In this document: positions 1 through 7,711 of the stretch, one piece after another
Position numbering within the stretch: position 1 is the first letter of the stretch
Layout of the letters: each line of letters begins with the position of its first letter
Assembly: GCF_037890675.1 (NCBI RefSeq)
Contig: NZ_CP149574.1
Location: 3,572,874-3,636,873, forward strand
Origin: Methylovirgula sp. 4M-Z18
GTDB taxonomy: Bacteria > Pseudomonadota > Alphaproteobacteria > Rhizobiales > Beijerinckiaceae
Direction: 5' to 3'
Length of the DNA: 64,000 bases
The notes under the pieces: model-generated
What the model saw: only the letters and a program-made list of their open reading frames with translations
Databases searched by the model: none
What the model was told of the DNA's origin: nothing
Position numbers and translations under genes: made by a program

Positions 1-521
1 GGAAACGTGTAGCACGAGATGGCGAAAATCAGGCCCTCGAGCGTATAGATATCGACCAACACCGCAAAAGGCGGCAGGCCGAATGCGCTGCGATAGGCCT
101 GATTGATCAATCCGCTGTTAGGAGCGGCGAGAATCTCCCATGCGATTGCGCCGAGAAATGGCGGCGTCACAAAGGACGCCATGATCAGGGCCCGGATCAC
201 AGTTCGTCCGGGCAGATCGGTACGCGCCACGAGCCAGGCGAGCGGCGTGGCGATCGCGGCGGATACGGCGCCAACGCCAAGAGCCATCGTGATCGACACG
301 ATCGCCGGCTTGCGCAGCGACGGATCGGCCGCTAGCTGTTGGAAATTTGCCAGCGTGAAATGTCCGGCGCTATCCGACAAACTATATCGCGCCAGCCAGA
401 ACAACGGCAGCAGGACAAGAACCCCAAGCACAACCGCGATCACAACGAAGACCACGGTCGAAGGATCTGCTAATCGGCGTGTCGGCTTTCTCACGGGCAG
501 ATCCATGGTTGCGCTGCTCAT
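1..521 (-). CDS. Iron(III)-type ABC transporter permease, N-terminal part (cut by window edge)
   Basis: The first 173 residues of an inner-membrane permease of the FbpB/AfuB type are visible, and the gene runs off the left edge. A first membrane segment follows the short cytoplasmic N-terminus (about residues 22-41). A second hydrophobic stretch follows, then the tract VARTDLPGR and the segment PPFLGAIAWEILAAPNSG, which are typical of two-domain iron(III) permeases. The start ATG (521-519) overlaps the stop of the binding-protein gene as ATGA, so the two are translationally coupled. It is the third gene of a minus-strand operon of ATPase, binding protein and permease. The substrate could be ferric iron, but polyamine or phosphonate transporters have similar permeases. 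Confidence 0.9.
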   Translation of the reverse strand, partial: MSSATMDLPVRKPTRRLADPSTVVFVVIAVVLGVLVLLPLFWLARYSLSDSAGHFTLANFQQLAADPSLRKPAIVSITMALGVGAVSAAIATPLAWLVARTDLPGRTVIRALIMASFVTPPFLGAIAWEILAAPNSGLINQAYRSAFGLPPFAVLVDIYTLEGLIFAISCYTF

Positions 522-1564
522 GTGCCGAAATATTCCTCGTATTTCTTCTTCAAATCGTCGATCACCGCTTCGAGCTTCACGGGGTCGGAATACAGGAGCT
601 TGATCTGTGAGAGCGGAACGCGACCCGCCTTCTCCTTCACCTCCGGATGAAAGGACCTCAGCCCACCAACGTCGCTGTTGGCCTGCTGCGCTTCACGGCT
701 GAACATAAAGCCATAAAAGACTTTTGCCGCCGCCGGATGAGGGGCGTCCTTCAAGATGGCGGCATTACCGATCACGACTGGAACACCGTCGGTGGCATAG
801 ACCGGCTCGACCGGTGTGCCGCTCTCCTTCATCGTCAGGATGTTGTATTCATTGCCGTCCGCCATGACCGGTCGCTCGCCGAGCGCCAATTTCTTCGGCG
901 GCTCGGTTGAGGACTGGACCTGCATAATCTTCTGCTGGCCAAGCTTTTCGAAATAACCCCATCCCAGCGCCTGGCTGAGAGCGTAGGTGTCCGTCACGAT
1001 CGTGCCGCTGTAGCCGGGATGGCCCTTCACGATCATGCCTTTCCATTTGGAATCGAGGAGATCCGCATGGCTCTTAGGCGCGTCTGCGGCCGTAACATAT
1101 TTCGTATTATAAGCGATGATCGACAGATGGGCGCGGTAGGCCGCATACTGACCGTCCGCATCCTTGGCTTCGGCCGGCCAATATTTCGCAACGTCCTCCG
1201 GCACCGCCGGCAGCAACCAGCCCTGTCGCTTGAAGACGACGAAATTCACCGCATCCGATGTTTCGATCACATCAACCGCGTGAATCTTGCTGTCATATTC
1301 CTGATTGATGCGTTGGAAGATACGCTCTGCACCGGCGCGCTCGACCTGCACCTTGATGCCCGGATATTTCGCCTCAAACAAGGCCGACAATTTTTCCGAT
1401 ACGGCAACGTCAGTTGACGTGTACCAAACGACCGTTCCCTCTTTGACAGCGGCATCGACCAAGTCAGGAGTTACGCTATAAGGCGCCGGCGGGGCGGCCA
1501 TGCCGGCACCGGTCAGGCAGGCTGTGATTGAAAGCGCAGCGACGACGACTGGGAAAGCTCGCAT
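518..1564 (-). CDS. Periplasmic iron(III)-type substrate-binding protein of an ABC transporter
   Basis: This is a 348-residue protein of the FbpA/AfuA-like family 1 binding proteins. The N-terminus MRAFPVVVAALSITACLTG is a Sec signal peptide with a likely cleavage site near Ala23. The mature part opens with a strand typical of the family (KEGTVVWYTSTDVAVSEKL) and continues with the KYPGIKV tract. A longer reading frame extends upstream to 1732, but the signal peptide fixes the ATG at 1564, which has a GGAGGAGAA-type ribosome site just upstream. The gene lies 122 bases after the ATPase gene and overlaps the permease start. Iron is the first guess for the ligand, but the iron-binding tyrosines were not verified by alignment. 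Confidence 0.92.
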   Translation of the reverse strand: MRAFPVVVAALSITACLTGAGMAAPPAPYSVTPDLVDAAVKEGTVVWYTSTDVAVSEKLSALFEAKYPGIKVQVERAGAERIFQRINQEYDSKIHAVDVIETSDAVNFVVFKRQGWLLPAVPEDVAKYWPAEAKDADGQYAAYRAHLSIIAYNTKYVTAADAPKSHADLLDSKWKGMIVKGHPGYSGTIVTDTYALSQALGWGYFEKLGQQKIMQVQSSTEPPKKLALGERPVMADGNEYNILTMKESGTPVEPVYATDGVPVVIGNAAILKDAPHPAAAKVFYGFMFSREAQQANSDVGGLRSFHPEVKEKAGRVPLSQIKLLYSDPVKLEAVIDDLKKKYEEYFGT

Positions 1565-1686
1565 GGGTTTCTCCTCCACCTCACGAACGGGGCCAGTTGT
1601 TTCTGGTACCCCATAAGACGCGTTCAAATTCCGATATGTCTTCGCGCACGTTCTCTCGCCGAATAGATTTCTATTCGCCACACCGA

Positions 1687-2748
1687 CTAGTGCGGAAGCG
1701 CGCGACAATGATCCGGTGGAAAATGCAGCCATACAGTTCGTCCGACCGCAACCTCGATGGACGCCGGCGCGAGCACACGAATGGCGACCCCTGATGCGAG
1801 CGTCACGACGTAATCTCGATATGGCCCCAGATAGACATGGCGCGTGACCATGCCTTCGGCAACATTGTACGAGTCATCTGGCATCGTCGCGCGCATTTCA
1901 ACGTCGTGATGACGAATGGCGACGAAGATCCCGCCCGCCGGCAAATCCGCGCCATTCTCACATCTGAGAACGAGGCCGTCACCGCAATCGGCCACATCGC
2001 CCGCAAGTCTTGCCTTGAGGATATTCGTCCCGCCAATGAAGCGCGCCACGAATTGTGATTTCGGCTCCTTGTAAATCTGAAGCGGCGTCCCGGCCTGCTC
2101 GATGCGCCCCCCGTTCATGACCACGATGACGTCCGCGGTCGTCATGGCCTCGGTTTGGTCATGGGTGACATAGACGGTGGTGTACCTGTACCGATCGTGC
2201 AGACGGCGAATTTCGAAGCGCATGTCTTCGCGAAGGTTCGCATCCAAATTGGAGAGTGGTTCGTCGAGCAATAGAATATCCGGCTCGACCACAAGGGCCC
2301 GCGCGAGCGAAACCCTCTGCTGTTGCCCACCGGAAAGTTCACCCGGATAACGATCTGCCAGCGTCACCAACTGCGTGATCGACAGAACTTCTTGCACCTT
2401 CGCGGCGATATCCCGTGCCGGAAGCTTACGCAACGTGAGACCATAGGCGACATTTTCGGAAATCGTCATATGTGGCCAAAGCGCGTAGCTTTGGAAGATC
2501 ATGGACATACTTCGCCGCTCCGGCGGCTCGGCCCATCCTGTCGCCGAAATCACTTTGCCCTCGACACGTATTTCGCCGGCTGTCGGCTTGATGAAACCGG
2601 CAATCAACCTCAGCGTGGTGGTCTTGCCGCATCCCGACGGACCGAGCAGACAGACGAGCAGACCCTTTTCGACGGAAAGCGACACGTCATCCACTGCCGC
2701 GAAATCGCCGTAGCGTTTGGCAAGCCCTGCGAGTTCCAGGTGCGACAT
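1687..2748 (-). CDS. ABC transporter ATP-binding protein, FbpC/PotA type
   Basis: This 353-residue cytoplasmic ATPase energises the transporter encoded by the next two genes. Walker A is GPSGCGKTT (residues 36-44), the Q-loop lies in IFQSYALWP, the signature LSGGQ is at 138-142, Walker B is ILLLDEP at 158-164, and the H-loop is VTHDQ near 195. A C-terminal TOBE-type domain (about 240-353) is present, as in the FbpC/PotA/UgpC group. All catalytic residues appear intact. It is the first gene of the operon, and the promoter candidate lies just upstream (2820-2853). The family does not reveal the substrate by itself. Confidence 0.94.
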   Translation of the reverse strand: MSHLELAGLAKRYGDFAAVDDVSLSVEKGLLVCLLGPSGCGKTTTLRLIAGFIKPTAGEIRVEGKVISATGWAEPPERRSMSMIFQSYALWPHMTISENVAYGLTLRKLPARDIAAKVQEVLSITQLVTLADRYPGELSGGQQQRVSLARALVVEPDILLLDEPLSNLDANLREDMRFEIRRLHDRYRYTTVYVTHDQTEAMTTADVIVVMNGGRIEQAGTPLQIYKEPKSQFVARFIGGTNILKARLAGDVADCGDGLVLRCENGADLPAGGIFVAIRHHDVEMRATMPDDSYNVAEGMVTRHVYLGPYRDYVVTLASGVAIRVLAPASIEVAVGRTVWLHFPPDHCRALPH

Positions 2749-2819
2749 GCCTCACCCTATCCTTTTCGTTTCAACCTGCCCGGTCTGTGCCTGCCCATCT
2801 TCTGCGGCAACATGCGGCG

Positions 2820-2853
2820 ATATTAAAAGCGACAAATAAATTGTCAACAATTT
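2820..2853 (-). promoter_or_regulatory. Candidate promoter of the iron-type ABC operon with an overlapping palindromic operator
   Basis: On the minus strand TTGACA (2847-2842) is followed after 16 bases by TAATAT (2825-2820), a plausible sigma-70 promoter ending about 70 bases before the ATPase start. The -35 box lies inside a perfect 7-base inverted repeat, AAATTGT-CA-ACAATTT (2838-2853), set in an AT-rich stretch unlike the surrounding DNA. A repressor bound there would block RNA polymerase. The half-site TTGT/ACAA resembles GntR-type operators, but the 2-base spacer is shorter than usual. Confidence 0.55.
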
Positions 2854-3029
2854 ACATTTTATAAAAACCTTGCTAGGTTTTCTTTGCGTGGGGAGCTGGG
2901 CGTGTCTCCATCCGCGTTTCGCGGCATTTGGATTCGCTGCGAACGCGCGGTCTAACGTTCTCGAATGCCAGAAAAATTGCTCAAGACGGCCGCAACGACC
3001 AACCGCTTGAAACCTGGGAGGATTTATCG

Positions 3030-4103
3030 ATGACCGTATCCAGATATGTCTCTGTGGCGACTTCTGTATTACTGCTGGCGTGCGCCGTCTCTACTGCCAA
3101 AGCTGGGGATGCACCGGGCTTTTATCATCAGATCGGCGAACTTAAGCTGGGTGGAACGGGCACCTCGTGGGACCACATCGATTACGATCCGTCGTCGCAT
3201 CGGGCGTATCTGAGCCGTCGAGCTGATGGGCTGACCGTCGTTGACGTCATGACGAATGCCGTTGTCGGACAGGTCGCCAACGCCAAGGGATCCGGCGCAT
3301 CGGCCATCGTTCCCAAACTCGATCGCGGATTTACCGCCAATACCGATGGATCCACGTCGGTTTTCAAATTGTCGGATCTGTCGCCCGTCGACCGTGTCAG
3401 CTTTGGCGACAATTTCGACGGCGTCGTCTATGACGAGGCGACAAACATTCTCGCATACCAACAAGCCGACAATTCGAAGGAGCTGCTTGTCGATGCCGCG
3501 ACGATGAAGCTCGTGGGAACGATCGAAGTCGAAGGGACACAGCTCGAGCGGCCGGTCGTCGACAACAAGAGCAATCTTTATTTGCCGCTGCGCGACAAGC
3601 ATATGGTCTACAAGATCGACCTCAAGGAAAAGAAGATCGTCGCGAAATGGGACGTATCTTCTAAATGCACGGAGCCCTCGGGGTCGGAATTCGATGTCGC
3701 CAACAATCGGCTGCTACTGCCGTGCCGCGGCAAACAGCTCAATCCCGTCCTCGCAATTATCGACGCGGACACCGGAGCCATCACCGGCACGGCAATCAGC
3801 GGCCGCGGCGCCGACGATGTGATCCTGGATCCGGCCACGAAACAGCTTTTCATTTCGGCTGGCGTCGACGGCGTCCTGACGATCTACAAGCAGGAAAGCG
3901 CCGATAAATATACGTTGACGGAGGCTCTGCAGACCCGTCCGAGCCTGCGGGTTATTCGTTATGACGCGGGCACGCAGAAGATCTTCGGCGTGACGGCTGA
4001 AGGCATATACGATGCGTCAAAGAAGAATCTTGCAGCCGTTTCACCATTCTACGCCAATGCTTATACGCCCGGCACCTTTGTGATGTTGACCTACGGTCGC
4101 TGA
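3030..4103 (+). CDS. Secreted YVTN/YncE-like beta-propeller protein
   Basis: A 357-residue protein with a Sec signal peptide (MTVSRYVSVATSVLLLACA, likely cut after AKA at residue 25). The mature part has repeated beta-propeller blades of the YVTN family, for example DHIDYDPSSHRAYLSRRADG, RGADDVILDPATKQLFIS and DNFDGVVYDEATNILAY. The start at 3030 is chosen over an upstream in-frame start because GGGAGG lies 8 bases before it and the signal peptide begins there. No catalytic motif is visible, and these proteins usually act as periplasmic binding or scaffold proteins. A paralogue is encoded at 24812-25876. It is divergent from the ABC operon and upstream of a PdxA-like gene. The function is unknown. 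Confidence 0.88.
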   Translation: MTVSRYVSVATSVLLLACAVSTAKAGDAPGFYHQIGELKLGGTGTSWDHIDYDPSSHRAYLSRRADGLTVVDVMTNAVVGQVANAKGSGASAIVPKLDRGFTANTDGSTSVFKLSDLSPVDRVSFGDNFDGVVYDEATNILAYQQADNSKELLVDAATMKLVGTIEVEGTQLERPVVDNKSNLYLPLRDKHMVYKIDLKEKKIVAKWDVSSKCTEPSGSEFDVANNRLLLPCRGKQLNPVLAIIDADTGAITGTAISGRGADDVILDPATKQLFISAGVDGVLTIYKQESADKYTLTEALQTRPSLRVIRYDAGTQKIFGVTAEGIYDASKKNLAAVSPFYANAYTPGTFVMLTYGR

Positions 4104-4128
4104 GAACCGAACGGCTGTTTGAGATTGC

Positions 4129-4148
4129 CGGCGAGCGGACTCTCGCCG
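4129..4148 (+). terminator. Short hairpin between the YVTN and PdxA-like genes
   Basis: CGGCGAG (4129-4135) pairs with CTCGCCG (4142-4148) around a 6-base loop. There is no T-run, so it may be a weak terminator or an mRNA-processing hairpin. Confidence 0.3.
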
Positions 4149-4176
4149 ACAGTTTCAGTCGCGAAAGCGAAACTCC

Positions 4177-5199
4177 ATGCAAGCGCCTGAGACAAGCCTG
4201 CCGGTCATCGCTCTTGTTCCTGGCGATTGCACCGGCATCGGACCAGAGCAGACCGCGCGAATTCTCGCCAACGGCACGCTCGCAGAAGTCGCCCGCCTGG
4301 TGGTGGTCGGAGATGCCCGCGTCTTGGCTATGGGCATGTCACAAGCCGGCGTCCAGTTCGACGTTCAATGCATCGACTCGCCAAGCCAGGCGGATTGGCA
4401 CAGCCAAGCCGTGCAAATGGTGGATCTCGGCAATACCGATCCCGCCCTCTTTCCTCTTGGCAAAGCCAGCGCTGAATCCGGCCGACTGACCGGCACAACG
4501 CTCGCACGGACAATCGATTTCGCCAAGGCCGGCGAGATCGATGCCATCACATTCGCGCCGTTGAACAAGCGCGCGATGTTCGACGGCGGCTGGAGGTTCC
4601 CGGACGAACATAAGATGTTCGCCAACCTGCTCGGCCATCAAGGCTACTTCTCGGAGATGAATGTCCTCGACGGCCAATGGATGTCTCGGGTGACCGGGCA
4701 CCAATCGCTGCGCGAGGCCATTGCGTGCATTAACCCCGACACCATTACCGACGCCATCAAATTGGCCGATCGCATGATGCGGAAAGCAGGAATCGAGAGG
4801 CCCCGCATCGCTGTCGCGGCACTGAACCCGCACGCGGGCGAGAATGGACTCTTCGGACGGGAAGAGATCGACATGATCCGCCCGACAGTCGAGGCTGCGG
4901 CAAGCACCGGAATCGACTGCAGTGGGCCGTTCCCGGCCGATACGATCTACATACGGGCATTTGCCGGTGAATTCGATAGCGTGGTCGCCATGTATCACGA
5001 CCAAGGCCAGATCGCGACGAAACTGCGCGGTTTCAACAGGGGCGTTACGGTGACGGCGGGTCTCGAAACCATATTCACGACACCGTCGCATGGCACGGCG
5101 TTCGACATCGCAGGCAAGGGCGTCGCCAGGACAGGCGCGCTAGAGAGCGCTGTCCGGCTCGCAGCACAATTGGCGATCCGATCGCGCGAGCCCTTGTGA
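4177..5199 (+). CDS. PdxA-family NAD-dependent dehydrogenase (PdxA2/TphB-like)
   Basis: A 340-residue member of the 4-hydroxythreonine-4-phosphate dehydrogenase family. The three metal-binding histidines expected in PdxA are visible: H175 in VTGHQS, H219 in LNPHAGENG, and H274 in AMYHDQGQ. The N-terminal PGDCTGIGPE and the C-terminal THPSHGTAFDIAGKG-like segment also fit. The family includes true PdxA (vitamin B6), sugar-acid phosphate dehydrogenases (PdxA2) and TphB-type diol dehydrogenases of phthalate pathways. The isolated context beside a transporter and a periplasmic propeller, without ksgA or surA, favours a catabolic role over B6 synthesis. That is inference; substrate specificity cannot be read here. 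Confidence 0.85.
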   Translation: MQAPETSLPVIALVPGDCTGIGPEQTARILANGTLAEVARLVVVGDARVLAMGMSQAGVQFDVQCIDSPSQADWHSQAVQMVDLGNTDPALFPLGKASAESGRLTGTTLARTIDFAKAGEIDAITFAPLNKRAMFDGGWRFPDEHKMFANLLGHQGYFSEMNVLDGQWMSRVTGHQSLREAIACINPDTITDAIKLADRMMRKAGIERPRIAVAALNPHAGENGLFGREEIDMIRPTVEAAASTGIDCSGPFPADTIYIRAFAGEFDSVVAMYHDQGQIATKLRGFNRGVTVTAGLETIFTTPSHGTAFDIAGKGVARTGALESAVRLAAQLAIRSREPL

Positions 5200-5225
5200 A
5201 ATGCGGCTGAGGCCAGGCAAGATTC

Positions 5226-5251
5226 GATGCGGTACCAAGCTTGGCCGCATC
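5226..5251 (+). terminator. Hairpin after the PdxA-like gene
   Basis: GATGCGG (5226-5232) pairs with CCGCATC (5245-5251), enclosing a second self-complementary stretch, CCAAGCTTGG (5235-5244). A short T-containing tail follows. It lies 27 bases after the stop codon. Confidence 0.5.
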
Positions 5252-5255
5252 TTCG

Positions 5256-5474
5256 TTAAGCCGATGGAGAGTGGCATTCCCATGGACCATCGCCAAATGC
5301 CGTCGCGCCACGATGTTCTTCGATCCCAAACTCCTTGTAGCGATCAAAGATGTTGTAGCTGGTCTTGCGCGAGATCCCGAACTCGCGACACACCTCCGTC
5401 ATCGCTTCGCCGCCCAGCAGACGAGACACGAACCGGAGGCGTTCGTCCATCACAGAAATCTCCTTCCACGGCAT
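5256..5474 (-). pseudogene. Transposase remnant (IS481-like N-terminal helix-turn-helix)
   Basis: The frame starting MPWKEISVMDERLRFVSRLL and continuing through GISRKTSYNIFDRYKEFG is the N-terminal helix-turn-helix of an IS481/IS3-type transposase. After about 48 residues the similarity stops and the rest (from about 5330 downward) is unrelated sequence. No integrase core with a DDE triad follows on either side, so this is a degraded fragment. Terminal inverted repeats were not found. It marks a point where the chromosome was once disrupted, next to the PcfJ-like gene. Confidence 0.7.
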
Positions 5475-5561
5475 CGACACGTCTCGCCTAAAGGCGGTTA
5501 GTGTCATCCCATGTCTCCGGAACGTTCTGTCAACGATGTCTCGGGGCGCTCACCACCCAGC

Positions 5562-6692
5562 TCATAGCCTCTCAAGCGCGTCACGCGACGGCGCGATCGG
5601 TAGCCATTCCGGGATGCGGCGCTTGGCGAGCCAGAATGGCCGCCACAGGGACAACCAGCTCGCGCGGTCGAGCGGCGCAGTTCCCCACTCGCGCTGCCCC
5701 ATGCTGATCGTCGACAGGTCATGCATATGCAGCCACTGGCGCGCCGCCCACCACAGCTCGCGTGGTACGTCCGCGTTTCCCGCGCCTCTGAGTTCGACGA
5801 TGTTCGGCAGCGGATCACGAAAACGAGAGGCAAGCCTCAGTGTGGCGATCCGTTCGCCATCCCGCCGCACGCTCCAGAGCCGCGAGCGATTGTGTGTTAG
5901 GTTGTAGCCATAGGTGTTAAGACAGTTCTTCATGGCTTTCGCCTCTTCGGTGATGGCGGCGATCGAGGCTAAAGGCAGGAAATCATAACCGGCCACCCGA
6001 GCGGCCTGGAGCCACATGTCGGTGATCGGCCGACGGCCGAGGTTCATATGCAAGGCGACGATCATTCGCCAATGGTCTGCCGCCTTAAGGGCGGGACCAA
6101 TCCGCATGTCAGGGGTCCACGGCCTCTCGATCAATTCGTGCCCGAATGTTGCCGGTTGGCAGGAAAACCATGCCCAGAGACAGATGAGCCGCATCCGAGC
6201 GAGGTTCACACGCCGCGGCTCGCGGGCGAGTTCGCGCGCGATCCACACCGCCGCTGACTCATGCGCGAGTTCGGCAACGTCCGCCACGGCCTGTAGCCAC
6301 GTCGGCGCAAGCTTAGGAGAACGCGGAAGGTGGCTCGCGATCTGTCGGCGAAAGGGCTCGCCATCGGGTAGCCGCGCGATTGGACGCGCGAACGCCTCTG
6401 GAGGCAGCTTTCGCAGCCATAGCGGCACGTCGGCTGCCGCTGCCGCTTCTGCGAGGGCGAGGCCATCGATCACGCGCGCAAGCGCGGGCGTAGGATCGAG
6501 CCCTGGCCGGGGGACGGCCAACGCAAAAAGAAGCGCGGGAAAGCTCGCAGCGAGGTCGGCAATGCGCGCGTGCCGCATTGCCAAGGCGCGCACCGTTCCC
6601 TGGAAATGGGGGTGATATCGCCGAAGCCGGCGTTCCAGCAGATCGGAACGCCCGGCCTCCTGGCGAGGGGCCAGCACAGAATTGGGAGACAT
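5562..6692 (-). CDS. PcfJ-like domain protein of unknown function
   Basis: A 376-residue cytoplasmic protein whose C-terminal part carries the PcfJ-like core: AMKNCLNTYGYNLTHNRSR, then LWSVRRDGERIATLRL. The N-terminal 200 residues are rich in Ala, Leu and Arg and look helical. The start ATG at 6692 (MSPNSVLAP) is preferred because the extra residues of the longer frame up to 6896 look non-coding; no strong ribosome site decides it. PcfJ is named after a gene on conjugative plasmids, but chromosomal copies of unknown role are known. The gene stands alone, between a transposase remnant and gstI. Confidence 0.75.
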   Translation of the reverse strand: MSPNSVLAPRQEAGRSDLLERRLRRYHPHFQGTVRALAMRHARIADLAASFPALLFALAVPRPGLDPTPALARVIDGLALAEAAAAADVPLWLRKLPPEAFARPIARLPDGEPFRRQIASHLPRSPKLAPTWLQAVADVAELAHESAAVWIARELAREPRRVNLARMRLICLWAWFSCQPATFGHELIERPWTPDMRIGPALKAADHWRMIVALHMNLGRRPITDMWLQAARVAGYDFLPLASIAAITEEAKAMKNCLNTYGYNLTHNRSRLWSVRRDGERIATLRLASRFRDPLPNIVELRGAGNADVPRELWWAARQWLHMHDLSTISMGQREWGTAPLDRASWLSLWRPFWLAKRRIPEWLPIAPSRDALERL

Positions 6693-7127
6693 GACAATAA
6701 TTCCACGACCGCGAGCCAAGAGGTCTGCGGGCGGATTCGATTTGACAGGGGCTTTTGTGATTTCACCCGGGAATTGGATCCCGGAGCGCGCTAAATATCG
6801 CGCATCGAACCCGGGAAGCGCGCAATCGTGGACATGGTCGCCTCCAGCAATGAAGTTACAGGGCACCCCTGTAGCCTGGCTTCCGCCAAGATGCAACTCG
6901 CAACTGCATCCTGTTTGCGCGCCAGCGCCACCGCGGTTCGAAGCCTTCGATTTGCTTTGACTCAGTCACTTTGCGCGCTTGACCGGTACTTCAACCTTGA
7001 CAAGCGAATGCGACGGAAGGGGGCCGTTTCGCGGAATCGATTATATTCGGCCGGGGGCGATGGGCTATATAGCAATCACATACGTGTTTGCAGCTTTATT
7101 CTGACTGGCGCGCCGCATGCATTTCTT
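6693..7127. other. Intergenic stretch without a supported gene
   Basis: These 435 bases separate the divergent 5' end of the PcfJ-like gene from the 3' end of gstI. A plus-strand frame (6828-7223) has no recognisable domain and runs antisense over gstI, so it is not called. The only structure seen is an 11-base palindrome, TGACTCAGTCA (6958-6968), of unknown meaning. Confidence 0.5.
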
Positions 7128-7322
7128 TCAGCGCTTGCGTGGGTCGTTCGCCTCGAGGATAGCCGCCTCATGATACCACGCGCCGTCGACGTCGACGGGC
7201 GGCAAAGGCCGGGGCTCGCGTGAGGCAAGTGGGGTCTCGTCGCGCCTGAGGCTGGGGACCACGCGCGACCGCGTGGGGAAGACGTAGATCTTGGCCGTCT
7301 CGTGCCGGGTACTCGCCCTCAT
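7128..7322 (-). CDS. gstI: GstI-like DUF2735 small protein, predicted regulator of glnII
   Basis: A 64-residue protein with the DUF2735 pattern: HETAKIYVFPTRSR near the N-terminus and DGAWYHEAAI near the C-terminus. In Rhizobium the GstI protein (about 63 residues), encoded divergently upstream of glnII, inhibits glnII translation; gene size, orientation and position match here. The start at 7322 is chosen because AAGGGAGG sits 5 bases before it, while the in-frame ATGs upstream have no ribosome site. The NtrC box lies 108 bases upstream of this start. In the Rhizobium model NtrC represses gstI while activating glnII; that this holds here is inference. Confidence 0.82.
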   Translation of the reverse strand: MRASTRHETAKIYVFPTRSRVVPSLRRDETPLASREPRPLPPVDVDGAWYHEAAILEANDPRKR

Positions 7323-7429
7323 GCTCGCCTCCCTTGTCTGTTGCATCATACGGCGCAATCAGACTGGAACCGGATCCTAGCACAATCCGCATCGGCCTCC
7401 TATCGCCCGCCCGCTTAACAGGCAGCATC

Positions 7430-7446
7430 TGCACAAACTATGTGCA
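7430..7446 (+). promoter_or_regulatory. NtrC-binding site between gstI and glnII
   Basis: TGCACA-N5-TGTGCA is a perfect 17-base dyad matching the NtrC enhancer layout TGCAC-N7-GTGCA. It is embedded in a 13-base direct repeat, GCAGCATCTGCAC, at 7422-7434 and 7444-7456. The copies are 22 bases apart (two helical turns), which supplies a second half-site on the same face. It lies about 208 bases upstream of the predicted glnII transcription start. Confidence 0.8.
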
Positions 7447-7620
7447 GCATCTGCACTGTATTTGTCCTGCACAGGAAAGCGGCAGGCTCCAGCGGCAGCG
7501 AAAACCGACTAAAACCAGCCGTGGCCGTGGCCTTTTGCGGGGCCGGGACATCGAAAGGCCCAGATTCGACATCTCGTCTCGCGCATGCCGCCCGCGACAA
7601 AAGCGCCGTCCCCCGCACAT

Positions 7621-7636
7621 TGGCACGCTTCCTGCT
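7621..7636 (+). promoter_or_regulatory. Sigma-54 promoter of glnII
   Basis: TGGCACG (7621-7627), four bases, then CTGCT (7632-7636) matches the -24/-12 consensus TGGCACG-N4-TTGCW at all but one position. The conserved GG (7622-7623) and GC (7634-7635) are correctly spaced. Transcription would start near 7647, giving a leader of about 65 bases before the glnII ATG. Confidence 0.82.
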
Positions 7637-7711
7637 CAGCGTAGCCGACTGGAGGTCGGTGCAAGCCGGCAGCCACGCCATTTGCTTTCCAAACCAGTGA
7701 GTGTCCTGAGA

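Noticed and set aside
6828-7223. A 131-residue plus-strand frame in the region upstream of the gstI/glnII pair
   Set aside because: No domain, no ribosome site, and it runs antisense through the better-supported gstI gene.
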